From NCBI GenBank assembly GCA_905618925.1, contig CAJQTG010000021.1:1-64000 (forward strand): 64,000 nt of DNA. Direction: 5' to 3'. Of this stretch, positions 35,883-44,238 are shown piece by piece. The notes under the pieces are model-generated. The model had not been told where the DNA came from, made no database searches, and saw only the letters and a program-made list of their open reading frames with translations. The stretch's first letter is position 1, and the number at the start of each line of letters is the position of its first letter. Position numbers and translations under genes: made by a program. This DNA comes from an uncultured Candidatus Thioglobus sp. GTDB lineage: Bacteria > Pseudomonadota > Gammaproteobacteria > PS1 > Pseudothioglobaceae.

Positions 35883-36644
35883 ATGGATTTAGCAAACTAC
35901 TCTTTGGAGATTCTAACTTTTTTATTTTTCGTTGGAATGGTTGCTGGTTTTCTTGATACTTTGGTTGGAGGAGGCGGTTTGTTAGCGGTACCTGCATTGC
36001 TATTAAGCGGTATTCCTCCTATCTATGTCCTGGGAACAAATAAATTTCAAGGCAGCATGGGCACAGGAATTGCAACATTACTGCTTTTTCGCAAAAAAAA
36101 GCTGAATTGGAGTGCTATAAAATATTTAATGTTAGTGTCTTTTATGGGCTCAGTAATAGGTGGAGTTATAGTTCAGTTTATAGACACCAAGGCACTATCT
36201 TTTGCAATACCAATAGTACTGGTATTTATTTCAATTTATTTTATTATCTCACCTAAGCCTAATAAAACCTCTAAGAGCGCGGCATCTAACAAAAGTTTTG
36301 ATAAATATGCTGTTCCAGCAGTTGGTTTTTACGATGGTATGTTTGGACCTGGCGCAGGATCTTTTTTTGTAATGACAGCGGTTATGCTAAAAAAACTTGA
36401 AATTATTCAAGCAACAATTCTAGCAAAGCCATTAAATTTTGCATCAAACATTGCCGGATTTATAGTTTTCTTTAGTTTTGGCCATATAGCCTTTTTAATT
36501 GGCCTGGTAATGATGGCAGGACAATTAATAGGCGCTTTTTTTGGAACCCATTATTTATTAAAGGCTAACCCACTTGTTATTCGGTTTTTAATTGTCATTA
36601 TGTCAATTTCAATGCTTGCTCGGTATTTGTATTCTCTTGTTTAG
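35883..36644 (+). CDS. TauE/SafE-family anion exporter
   Basis: 253 residues with about eight membrane helices in two halves. GFLDTLVGGGGLLAVPALL near the start and YDGMFGPGAGSFFV in the second half are the paired glycine-rich repeats of the TauE/SafE (sulfite/sulfonate exporter) family. It follows the PhyH gene by 4 bases and probably exports or imports a product or substrate of that oxygenase. The substrate is inferred from family only. Confidence 0.87.
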   Translation: MDLANYSLEILTFLFFVGMVAGFLDTLVGGGGLLAVPALLLSGIPPIYVLGTNKFQGSMGTGIATLLLFRKKKLNWSAIKYLMLVSFMGSVIGGVIVQFIDTKALSFAIPIVLVFISIYFIISPKPNKTSKSAASNKSFDKYAVPAVGFYDGMFGPGAGSFFVMTAVMLKKLEIIQATILAKPLNFASNIAGFIVFFSFGHIAFLIGLVMMAGQLIGAFFGTHYLLKANPLVIRFLIVIMSISMLARYLYSLV

Positions 36645-36731
36645 CATTAATGCTGTCAAAAATAAGATTCTCTTAAGCGTATCATTTGCTCAATCTACTG
36701 ATTAAGGTAATATTTTTCAATATTGAAAATT

Positions 36732-38129
36732 ATGGAATATAGAATAGAAACAGATTTTTTAGGTGAAATGAAAATACCTTTTGATGCTTATTACGGAATC
36801 CATACTAAGCGCGCTGTTGAAAATTTTCCTATAGCTGATGTTGCGATTTCAGTTTATCCAAATATAGTTATAGCCTATGCAATGGTCAAGCTTGCTTGCG
36901 CTCGAGCAAATAATAAATTGGGCCTATTAGAGGATAAAATTTTTGAGCCTATAGTCAGCGCTTGTGAGAGAATTATTAATGGTGAATTTCATGATCAGTT
37001 TATTGTGGAGATAATCCAGGGAGGCGCCGGCACTTCAACAAATATGAATGCAAATGAGGTCATTGCTAATGTTGCACTAGAAATGATAGGGAAAGAGAAG
37101 GGCGATTATGATGCCATCTCCCCGCTTATGCATGTAAATATGTCACAGTCAACGAATGACACCTATCCTACTGCCTTGCTGGTTGGATTTTTAAAAGAAT
37201 ATGATCCTTTATTGGAGGCAATAAAAGCCCTCTCTGATTCTTTTCATGCCAAAGGCGTTGAATTTGCTGGGGTCATTAAAATGGGGCGCACACAACTTCA
37301 AGATGCTGTGCCAATGAGCCTTGGTCAGGAATTTACTGCTTTTGGTAATACTTTGTTAGATGACATTAAAAGGCTTAATGAAATGTCACAATTATTTTTA
37401 GAGGTTAATTTAGGAGCTACCGCTATTGGAACTGGAATTAATAGCCATTTAGATTATCCAAAAATAGCAGTAGAGGCTTTGGCAGAATTATCTGGACTAC
37501 CTTTAGTGCTGGCTCCAAATCCAATTGCTGCAACCTCTGATACCAGTGCCTTTGTGTCATTCTCATCTGTTTTAAAGCGAGTAGCTATAAAGCTTTCAAA
37601 AATATCTAATGACTTAAGATTGTTATCATCAGGTCCAATTGCTGGTTTTAACGAAATTAATCTTCCCGCCGTGCAAGCTGGATCATCAATTATGCCTGGG
37701 AAAGTTAATCCTGTTATTCCTGAGGCTGTTAATCAAACTGCTTTTCAAGTAATTGGAAATGATTTGGTAATTACTCTGGCAGCTGAAGCTGGTCAAATGC
37801 AGCTCAATGCTTTTGAGCCTGTTTTAGCCGTAAATATATTACGCTCATTACGCTATATAACTAATGCGATGGTTATGCTAAGAACAAAATGTGTGGACGG
37901 AATTACAGCTAATGTTGAAGTGTGTGCAAGATATGTTGAACAAAGTCCGGGGATAGCAACATTTTTTACGCCTCATTTAGGCTATAAAGAATCAGCTCGT
38001 ATTGCCAAAAAAGCTCTAAAAGATGGAATGACTGTTCGAGAAATTATTATTCAAGAGGGGCTTATGACCGAAGAGCAGGTGAATGAAGTTTTGCATGTGG
38101 ACAATCTGACAAAGCCTAATATTCGTTGA
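36732..38129 (+). CDS. aspA: Aspartate ammonia-lyase
   Basis: Converts aspartate to fumarate and ammonia. 465 residues from the preferred ATG at 36732 (the track begins at a TTG three codons earlier). Family signature GSSIMPGKVNPVIPE holds the catalytic serine loop; IIQGGAGTSTNMNANEVIAN and MSQSTNDTYPTA are also conserved. IETDFLGEMKIPFDAYYGIHT at the start and the overall pattern favour aspartase over class II fumarase, though the two are close relatives. It stands alone and is convergent with the DUF4389 gene. Confidence 0.88.
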   Translation: MEYRIETDFLGEMKIPFDAYYGIHTKRAVENFPIADVAISVYPNIVIAYAMVKLACARANNKLGLLEDKIFEPIVSACERIINGEFHDQFIVEIIQGGAGTSTNMNANEVIANVALEMIGKEKGDYDAISPLMHVNMSQSTNDTYPTALLVGFLKEYDPLLEAIKALSDSFHAKGVEFAGVIKMGRTQLQDAVPMSLGQEFTAFGNTLLDDIKRLNEMSQLFLEVNLGATAIGTGINSHLDYPKIAVEALAELSGLPLVLAPNPIAATSDTSAFVSFSSVLKRVAIKLSKISNDLRLLSSGPIAGFNEINLPAVQAGSSIMPGKVNPVIPEAVNQTAFQVIGNDLVITLAAEAGQMQLNAFEPVLAVNILRSLRYITNAMVMLRTKCVDGITANVEVCARYVEQSPGIATFFTPHLGYKESARIAKKALKDGMTVREIIIQEGLMTEEQVNEVLHVDNLTKPNIR

Positions 38130-38168
38130 GTTGTAAATACTTAAAAGTCACGCTTTAAAGACTTGAGC

Positions 38169-38738
38169 TTAATCGAGTTTAAATGGTGGGTACTCATCTG
38201 TTGTTAATAAAAATGCGTAAGCATTTACTCTTAATGACCAGCGCAAGAAGCCTTCAATAAAATTAAATATGCCTCTAGGATATCTTCCTGTGAATAGAAT
38301 AGCAAACCAAGCAAAAATAGTACAAAAAACAACAGCAATGAACATAAATACTAAAACGATGAAGTGTGGAATAACTAGAATCCATTTGACAAGTGGCTTC
38401 CATCTATTTAGGTCTTTCTTAACGTCTGGATAAGGTAAATCAACTTGTATTGCCTGTTCATCGTCTGTTGAAGGATATTCGTCTCTCAGTAGTAGACCGT
38501 AGGCAGCAATTCTATAGATAAATTTAGTAATACCGACATTCCAATCAAACCACCATTTTGGGTATTTTTCTTTAAATATAATCATCAAAGCTACTGCAAT
38601 GGATAACGCTTCAGCATAGGAAGAAATAAGAGCAAGAATCAGAATAATTGGTATGATTAATACTAATCTAAAAAGAGCCGTTGATTTATTAGATTTTTCT
38701 GGGTAATCAATCTTTAGGTTTACTGGATATTGCTTCAT
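38169..38738 (-). CDS. DUF4389 membrane protein
   Basis: About 189 residues from the preferred ATG at 38738, which has an AGAGG site 8 bases upstream; the longer track start at 38768 would overlap the regulator gene and lacks a site. Two hydrophobic hairpins (about 20-60 and 115-155) and two related segments, YPKWWFDWNVGITKFIYRI and YPRGIFNFIEGFLRWSLRV, each followed by a YP-containing strand, show an internal duplication typical of DUF4389. Function unknown. Last gene of the regulator/membrane cassette. Confidence 0.8.
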   Translation of the reverse strand: MKQYPVNLKIDYPEKSNKSTALFRLVLIIPIILILALISSYAEALSIAVALMIIFKEKYPKWWFDWNVGITKFIYRIAAYGLLLRDEYPSTDDEQAIQVDLPYPDVKKDLNRWKPLVKWILVIPHFIVLVFMFIAVVFCTIFAWFAILFTGRYPRGIFNFIEGFLRWSLRVNAYAFLLTTDEYPPFKLD

Positions 38739-38757
38739 TTTTAATCCTCTTAGAAAA

Positions 38758-38976
38758 TTATTTACCAATATAAAAAACTTCTTGTATCTCTTTGTTGAAT
38801 GCTAATGCAATTTTGAAAGCTAACTCTAGAGATGGGGTGTACTTGTATTTCTCAATTGCAACGACTGTTTGTCTGGATATACCAACTAAATCAGCAAGCT
38901 CCAGTTGCGTCATCTCGTTATTATTAAATCTGAGTTTTCTGACAGTATTCTCGATATGAATTTTTTTCTTAGCCAT
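38758..38976 (-). CDS. Small XRE-family HTH regulator
   Basis: 72 residues consisting almost only of a Cro/CI-type helix-turn-helix: MTQLELADLVGISRQTVVAI followed by YTPSLELAFKIALAF. This compact class is usually encoded beside small membrane proteins and represses its own operon. It lies 9 bases after the 139-residue membrane protein gene and 20 bases before the DUF4389 gene, and is probably the binder of the tandem operator at 39438-39475. Confidence 0.9.
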   Translation of the reverse strand: MAKKKIHIENTVRKLRFNNNEMTQLELADLVGISRQTVVAIEKYKYTPSLELAFKIALAFNKEIQEVFYIGK

Positions 38977-38985
38977 TGTAAATAA

Positions 38986-39405
38986 CTATTTATAGAGATA
39001 TATTTTCAAAAAAGTACTACAGATGCTTGCTAAGAACACTGAAAAAGTTATAGCAATTATTCCAAAGTTTATATGTAGGTTAAACCATCCTAATAGAGTA
39101 AGAATAATCACAAGGGAGATACCAAATATGACACTACTTAACCTCAAAGCATAGAACTCAATGATATTATCCCTTTCATCTACGACATTTTTTTCTTTGC
39201 TCTGAGTAATGATTGCTGAAACTATAGCGATAACTATGGCAAAAAAAATAGCTGCAAGTATTGATACTCCAATGCCTTGAACAAGCACTTGAGTAATTGA
39301 AGCGATACTCATATTAGTGGCTGCATTTAATTTAGAGTACATCCAGATAATTGCTATTGCAGCTGAGATTATTTCGGTTAAAGTATTTCTAATTTTTATA
39401 TTCAT
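38986..39405 (-). CDS. Small membrane protein of the XRE cassette (DUF2178-like)
   Basis: 139 residues with four predicted membrane helices in two pairs (about 10-30, 45-68, 85-105, 112-133) and a conserved-looking cytoplasmic stretch QSKEKNVVDERDNII between pairs. The DERD motif is common in DUF2178-type proteins co-encoded with small HTH regulators. First gene of the cassette, directly downstream of a tandem palindromic operator. Biological role unknown. Confidence 0.7.
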   Translation of the reverse strand: MNIKIRNTLTEIISAAIAIIWMYSKLNAATNMSIASITQVLVQGIGVSILAAIFFAIVIAIVSAIITQSKEKNVVDERDNIIEFYALRLSSVIFGISLVIILTLLGWFNLHINFGIIAITFSVFLASICSTFLKIYLYK

Positions 39406-39437
39406 ATCTATATTTATAAGTTATTTAATATGTAAAT

Positions 39438-39475
39438 TATAACATACTTAATGTAATGTATAACATACTTTATGT
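39438..39475 (-). promoter_or_regulatory. Tandem operator of the XRE/membrane-protein cassette
   Basis: TATAACATACTTAATGT (39438-39454) and TATAACATACTTTATGT (39459-39475) are 17-base direct repeats with one mismatch, exactly 21 bases (two helical turns) apart. Each holds the palindrome ACATA-CTT-TATGT (one base off in the first copy), and ATGT-ATA-ACAT is formed between them. They lie 33-70 bases upstream of the 139-residue gene, over the likely promoter. Confidence 0.75.
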
Positions 39476-39508
39476 CAAATATATATTACATAATTGAGGG
39501 TGAGCTTA

Positions 39509-40549
39509 CTATAATTTATGAGGAATAATAAAATTTGTATGAAAATGCTTCCATTCATAGCGCTCAGGGTAATGACGTCTATAATCTTCAAACTTTGAAC
39601 TGTCTTTGAGGACTTCATGGTCATCAAAGAATGAGTATATTGAGTTGAGTGTTTCATGAAGAGAGTTTTCATTAATGGCTCTTATTTCAGGGTTAATCAG
39701 CGACTCAATTTCATTATTAAATGGAGCTTTTGTAAAGCTACATAACTCTTTATAAATCATAAAACTACCCATAAATTTTGCATCTATTGAGTGCCCTGCA
39801 ATGTGAGGTGTTGCCCAGTATGCGTTACTTTGCAGTTTGGGATTAATATTGGGCTCATCCTCCCAACAGTCTATTATGTTTTCTTTTGTTTTGGCTATCT
39901 CCCAAAGGTTTTCATCAATTATGCCCCCTCGAGCTGCATTGATTAAAATAGTATCTTCTTTAATAAGGTTAAAGTTTTGACTTCCAAGAAGATTATGAGT
40001 AGGGTGGGTTCCTGAAAATGTTAAAGGGGTATGAAAAGTTACAATATCAGCACTTAGCGCTATATCGAGGTCAACAAACTTATTTTTTCCTTCACTAGCC
40101 TCACGAATGGGATCATTAAGAAGAGTAGTTATCCCAAGCTGCTTTGCTTTAAAGTCTAACCTTGATCCAACATTTCCAACACCAATTATTCCAAGCGTTT
40201 TGGTTGATAAATCAAAATTATGGTCATTGGCTAGATTTGAAAGAGCGCTAATGACATACTCTGCTACTGCGTTGGCATTGCAGCCTTGGGCAGATGCAAA
40301 TGAAATGCCATTTTCATTCAAATAATTTTCATCAATATGATCAAGTCCTACAACTGTTGAGCCAACAAACTTGACTTTAGTTCCATCAAGGAGCTTCTTG
40401 TCTACTTTAGTTCTTGATCTGACAATAAGTATCTCACAATCTAATAAACTCTCTCTGGTAATCAGCCTGCCTGGAAGGGTGGTAATTTCACCAAAGCTAG
40501 AGAAGATTTCTTTATAACCCCATACGGCATCATCAATCATTAGTTTCAT
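39509..40549 (-). CDS. pdxB: Erythronate-4-phosphate dehydrogenase
   Basis: Second step of DXP-dependent pyridoxal phosphate synthesis. 346 residues from the ATG at 40549, which overlaps the ung stop as ATGA; the track start is a TTG five codons earlier. D-2-hydroxyacid dehydrogenase fold with NAD-binding [30 protein letters not shown] with the catalytic Arg region, DCWEDEPN (Glu) and [13 protein letters not shown] (His). The last feature and the C-terminal dimerisation domain separate PdxB from SerA. Co-transcribed with ung. Confidence 0.92.
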   Translation of the reverse strand: MKLMIDDAVWGYKEIFSSFGEITTLPGRLITRESLLDCEILIVRSRTKVDKKLLDGTKVKFVGSTVVGLDHIDENYLNENGISFASAQGCNANAVAEYVISALSNLANDHNFDLSTKTLGIIGVGNVGSRLDFKAKQLGITTLLNDPIREASEGKNKFVDLDIALSADIVTFHTPLTFSGTHPTHNLLGSQNFNLIKEDTILINAARGGIIDENLWEIAKTKENIIDCWEDEPNINPKLQSNAYWATPHIAGHSIDAKFMGSFMIYKELCSFTKAPFNNEIESLINPEIRAINENSLHETLNSIYSFFDDHEVLKDSSKFEDYRRHYPERYEWKHFHTNFIIPHKL

Positions 40550-41217
40550 TGGGAAATGCTCCAATCAATAGGCTCTTGATTCGTTGATTTAAGGTAATTG
40601 TTCGTTTTAGAGAAATGCCTAGAACCAAAGAAGCCTTTATAAGCTGATAAAGGAGAAGGGTGTGGAGCGCTAAGTATCAGATGCTTACTGCTATCTATTA
40701 ATTCAGATTTTTTGTTTGCGTAAGCGCCCCATAAAATAAATACTAAATTATTTTTATTGCCACTTAAAATTTTAATAACTTTGTCTGTAAAGTTTTCCCA
40801 TCCTTGGTTGGCATGAGAAGTAGGGCTATTTTGCTCAACTGTAAGAACGCTATTAAGAAGAAGAACGCCTTGATTGGCCCATGAAACTAAATTTCCATGC
40901 TCAGGTTTAGAGAAGCCTACATTATCACTTTGAAGCTCCTTGAAAATATTTCTAAGTGACGGCGGAATAACAATGCCTTTTGGGACTGAGAAGCTTAAGC
41001 CTTCTGCTTGACCCTCTTGATGATAAGGGTCTTGTCCCAGGATAATTACTTTGGTTTTTTCAAAACTTGAATATTCCAGTGCTTTGAACCAAGAGTCTTT
41101 AGGCGGATAGATATTTAAATTCTTTTTTGATTTAAGATAAGAATCTAAAGCTTTAAAATATTGCTTGTCTTTTTCAGGATTTAAATAATCTGACCAGCCA
41201 CTTTTAAAATGGGTCAT
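40546..41217 (-). CDS. ung: Uracil-DNA glycosylase
   Basis: Removes uracil from DNA in base excision repair. 223 residues with the catalytic water-activating motif [18 protein letters not shown] (Asp), [10 protein letters not shown] and the DNA-intercalating [11 protein letters not shown] loop. Divergent from tpm with a 50-base shared promoter region; its stop overlaps the pdxB start. Confidence 0.96.
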   Translation of the reverse strand: MTHFKSGWSDYLNPEKDKQYFKALDSYLKSKKNLNIYPPKDSWFKALEYSSFEKTKVIILGQDPYHQEGQAEGLSFSVPKGIVIPPSLRNIFKELQSDNVGFSKPEHGNLVSWANQGVLLLNSVLTVEQNSPTSHANQGWENFTDKVIKILSGNKNNLVFILWGAYANKKSELIDSSKHLILSAPHPSPLSAYKGFFGSRHFSKTNNYLKSTNQEPIDWSISQ

Positions 41218-41267
41218 AATGTTTGATGATTAACTAATATGACCCTCTATTATATCAAGGAATAAAT

Positions 41268-41924
41268 ATGACAGACTGGCACAGTAGATGGGAGAGCAAT
41301 AAAATTGGTTGGCATGCAGACCAGGTTAACCAGAATTTGATTGAGTATTTTTCAAAGCTCAACTTAGTAGATGGTGATAAGATTTTTGTGCCACTTTGTG
41401 GTAAGAGTGTTGATATGCTATATCTTTTACAAAGAGGCCTCAAAGTTGTTGGCGTAGAGATGAGTGAGATTGCTGCTAAGCAGTTTTTTAACGAGAATAA
41501 ATTAGAATACTCTGTTTCCAAAGTGGATGATTTAATGCTTTATGAAGGAGATGGAATTCAAATATTCTGTGGTGACTTCTTTACTTTAAAAGCAAACCAC
41601 TTAGTTGACGTCAAAGCTGTTTATGATCGTGCTTCACTTATTGCCTTAGATAAGGCGTTAAGACAGAAATATGTTAATCATTTAAATGATATAATATTAA
41701 AAGATGTAAGGGTGTTATTGTTAACTTTGAACTATCCTCAACATCAACGGGTTGACCCACCATTTGCAGTTAGTAAATCTGAGGTTGACTCACTTTATGG
41801 TGGTTCGTTTCAATATCAAGAACTTCAAAATATTAGTGATATTAAAAATGAGCCAATGTTCCTACTTCAAGGAGTAGATTTTGTTGAAAAAGCAGTGTAT
41901 TGTCTGCAAAAAGTGAGAATGTAA
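41268..41924 (+). CDS. tpm: Thiopurine S-methyltransferase family protein
   Basis: SAM-dependent methyltransferase, 218 residues. WHSRWESNKIGWHADQVN and FVPLCGKSVDMLYLLQRG are hallmarks of the TPMT family; bacterial members also methylate selenium and tellurium compounds. An AAGGAA site precedes the ATG. Its stop overlaps the next ATG by one base (TAATG), making it the first gene of a run of five plus-strand genes. Confidence 0.93.
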   Translation: MTDWHSRWESNKIGWHADQVNQNLIEYFSKLNLVDGDKIFVPLCGKSVDMLYLLQRGLKVVGVEMSEIAAKQFFNENKLEYSVSKVDDLMLYEGDGIQIFCGDFFTLKANHLVDVKAVYDRASLIALDKALRQKYVNHLNDIILKDVRVLLLTLNYPQHQRVDPPFAVSKSEVDSLYGGSFQYQELQNISDIKNEPMFLLQGVDFVEKAVYCLQKVRM

Positions 41925-42229
41925 TGGCTAAAAAAATGACGGGTATAGTAGCCCAATTTGGTACAAAAGGTTATGGATTTATTACGGGAGACGATAATGA
42001 AAAGTATTTCGTTCACCAGAAAAATGTTTTTAATAAATCACGTTTAAGAAGTGATACTAGAGTTAAATTTAAAGTTGAGAACTCTGATAAAGGTTTAGTT
42101 GCTATTGATGTTAAGTTAGAGAAAGTTGCCGAAGAGTCGGAGCCTTTAACTGATAATGATATTAAAGCAATGTTTGGTGTTTTATTGGTTTTTCAGTTGA
42201 TTATTGCTTACTTTGTTTTTATTGCTTAA
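41924..42229 (+). CDS. Cold-shock-domain protein with C-terminal membrane anchor
   Basis: 101 residues from the ATG at 41924 overlapping the tpm stop; the track's longer form starts at a GTG or similar inside tpm. Residues 5-65 form a cold-shock domain with RNP1-like KGYGFITG and RNP2-like YFVHQ, so RNA or single-stranded DNA binding is likely. After a short acidic linker a single hydrophobic helix (FGVLLVFQLIIAYFVFIA) ends the protein, anchoring it to the membrane. This resembles the start of CSD-DUF1294 fusions but the second domain is reduced to one helix. Confidence 0.8.
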   Translation: MAKKMTGIVAQFGTKGYGFITGDDNEKYFVHQKNVFNKSRLRSDTRVKFKVENSDKGLVAIDVKLEKVAEESEPLTDNDIKAMFGVLLVFQLIIAYFVFIA

Positions 42230-42838
42230 ATGAAAAAACTGTTTGTCCTATGTTTGTTAGTTGTAATTTCTGTTTCTGGGTGTCTTTCAACGCCTGCTAG
42301 AGAAGTTACTAACATCTGTAATTTGCTTGACGAGAAGGTGAGCTGGTATCGAGCAGCTAAGCTGAGTGAGGAAAAATGGAAAGTGCCGATGCATTTGCAG
42401 ATGGCAATCATTCATCAAGAGTCTCGCTTTGCTTCAAAAGCGAAGCCACCACGTAATAAAATTTTTGGAATCATACCTGGTGCAAGACCAACAGATTCAT
42501 TTGGCTATACCCAGGCTAAAAAAGCGACTTGGGAATGGTATCAACTTAAAACTGGTAACAAGACTGCCAAAAGAGATGATTTTGCTGATGCGATTGATTT
42601 TGTTGGCTGGTATGCTAACCAGTCTTCATTAAGGTCTAAGATTAGTAAAACAGATGCATATCGCCAGTATCTTGCATACCATGAGGGCCATGGTGGCTTT
42701 AATAAGAAAAGCTATGAAAGCAAGGCCTGGTTGCTTGATATTGCAAAAAAAGTTGAAAGTAAATCTAACACCTATAAGACTCAGCTCTCCCAGTGCAGAG
42801 ATGAGCTTGATAGTAATAGAATCTGGACGCTTTTCTAG
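42230..42838 (+). CDS. Transglycosylase SLT-domain lipoprotein
   Basis: 202 residues. Lipoprotein signal with lipobox VSGC (Cys18), so anchored in the envelope. Lysozyme-like SLT domain with catalytic Glu64 in AIIHQESRF, followed by SFGYTQAKKATWEWY and YLAYHEGHGGF. It would cleave peptidoglycan glycan strands. It starts immediately after the preceding stop (0-base gap), so co-translation with the cold-shock membrane protein is likely. Confidence 0.85.
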   Translation: MKKLFVLCLLVVISVSGCLSTPAREVTNICNLLDEKVSWYRAAKLSEEKWKVPMHLQMAIIHQESRFASKAKPPRNKIFGIIPGARPTDSFGYTQAKKATWEWYQLKTGNKTAKRDDFADAIDFVGWYANQSSLRSKISKTDAYRQYLAYHEGHGGFNKKSYESKAWLLDIAKKVESKSNTYKTQLSQCRDELDSNRIWTLF

Positions 42839-42850
42839 ATTACTTTGCTA

Positions 42851-43162
42851 ATGTGGTTTAATACATTAGAATCCCCTCCGCTACCTAATCTGATGAAAGA
42901 GATCCATATTGAGGATCTTGATTTAGTTATTACTACTATCAACAAGCAATTGTATTGTTTTGAGAATCGTTGTCCACATGAAGACATTAAGCTGAGTCTA
43001 GGGTGTGTTCAAGGTAATGAAATTAAATGTGCACTTCATGGCTACAAATTTAATTTAGTATCTGGCCTCTGCGTAGATGATGATATTCATCCGCTTAATA
43101 CTTTCCAAGCTAAACTTAAAGATGGCCTTGTAAGCATTCAAATTGAGGAAGCAGATAAATGA
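42851..43162 (+). CDS. Rieske [2Fe-2S] ferredoxin-type protein
   Basis: 103 residues from the ATG at 42851 (track start is a TTG two codons before). Rieske cluster ligands are present as CPH in RCPHEDIKLSLGC and CALH in IKCALHGYKF. No membrane segment or signal, so it is a soluble cytoplasmic electron carrier or oxygenase-type ferredoxin. It overlaps the TrpD2-like gene by 4 bases, implying that the two act together. Confidence 0.9.
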   Translation: MWFNTLESPPLPNLMKEIHIEDLDLVITTINKQLYCFENRCPHEDIKLSLGCVQGNEIKCALHGYKFNLVSGLCVDDDIHPLNTFQAKLKDGLVSIQIEEADK

Positions 43163-44235
43163 ATTCGGCTGAATTGATGCATTCTATTATTCAGCGCATA
43201 GCGACTGGTCCAGAGCTTAGTAAAAGTATTAGCTTAGAAGAGTCAGAGCTTGCAATGAAGGCGATTTTAAAAAATGAAATCGATGAAGTACAAAGTGCAA
43301 TTTTTTTAATTGCAATGAGAATGAAGCGTGAAACAACGGATGAAAATATTGGCATTTTATTGGCATTATTGAGTTCAATTAACTCCAGGCAATCTTCAGT
43401 TGAGAATTTAATAGATATTGGGGACCCCTATAGCGGCTTTAATCGATCCATCCCCATTTCTTCTTTTTTACCACCCTTGCTTGCAGAGTTAGGTTTTCCA
43501 ACTGTTATTCATGGCTTAGATTCTGTTTCTCCAAAATTTGGATTAACCCACCGTCATATTTATAAAGCTATAAATCAGAACGTTGATTTGCCAATTGGTG
43601 ATGCTCTAAATAGAATAGAGGATGGATCTATTGGCTGGACTTATATTGATCAAAGTAAATATTGTAAGCCACTTCATGATCTGGTCCCACTTAGAAATAA
43701 ATTAGTTAAAAGAACTGTTCTGAATACAGTTGAATCATTAATTGGCCCTATAAAAGGTATTAATACTCATTCAATTTTGGGCTATGTTCATAAACCTTAC
43801 CCACCAATATACGCCTCTCTTGCAGATCAAGCAGGCTTTTCAAGTAGCCTATTAATACGCGGTGTGGAGGGCGGAGTAGTTCCATCACTGAGGCAAAAAG
43901 GAATGATGGTATCTTATTTTAAAGGTGAGGAAAAAGACAGGTTTGATATTGACCCAAAAGTAATAGGTATTAATCGTGAATTACGTGCAATTAGTTTTCC
44001 AAAGGAATTTGAAGGCCTTAAAAATAGAGATTCGTTGGCAGCCTACGTTGCTGAGTTAGGACAATCAGCTCTGTCTGGAAAGGCGGGGATGTTTTATGAT
44101 GGTTTAGTTTATTCTGCTAGCTTGATTCTATGGCATATTGGTGAGGAAAAGACATTACTAGCTGCATCTGAAAGAGTTAGAGCTGTCCTGGATTCATCAA
44201 ATGCTTTAGTTCGTATAGAAGATAAGCAAAATTAA
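43159..44235 (+). CDS. TrpD2-like glycosyltransferase family 3 protein
   Basis: 358 residues similar to anthranilate phosphoribosyltransferase and E. coli YbiB. N-terminal helical domain at about 1-75, then an alpha/beta domain with KFGLTHRHIY and RGVEGGVVPSLR. The glycine-rich PRPP loop typical of TrpD (GTGGD) is replaced by DIGDPYSGFNRS, so it is not a standard TrpD; YbiB-type members bind nucleic acid. Coupled by overlap to the Rieske gene, and 3 bases from the convergent exporter gene. Confidence 0.78.
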   Translation: MNSAELMHSIIQRIATGPELSKSISLEESELAMKAILKNEIDEVQSAIFLIAMRMKRETTDENIGILLALLSSINSRQSSVENLIDIGDPYSGFNRSIPISSFLPPLLAELGFPTVIHGLDSVSPKFGLTHRHIYKAINQNVDLPIGDALNRIEDGSIGWTYIDQSKYCKPLHDLVPLRNKLVKRTVLNTVESLIGPIKGINTHSILGYVHKPYPPIYASLADQAGFSSSLLIRGVEGGVVPSLRQKGMMVSYFKGEEKDRFDIDPKVIGINRELRAISFPKEFEGLKNRDSLAAYVAELGQSALSGKAGMFYDGLVYSASLILWHIGEEKTLLAASERVRAVLDSSNALVRIEDKQN

Positions 44236-44238
44236 GTT

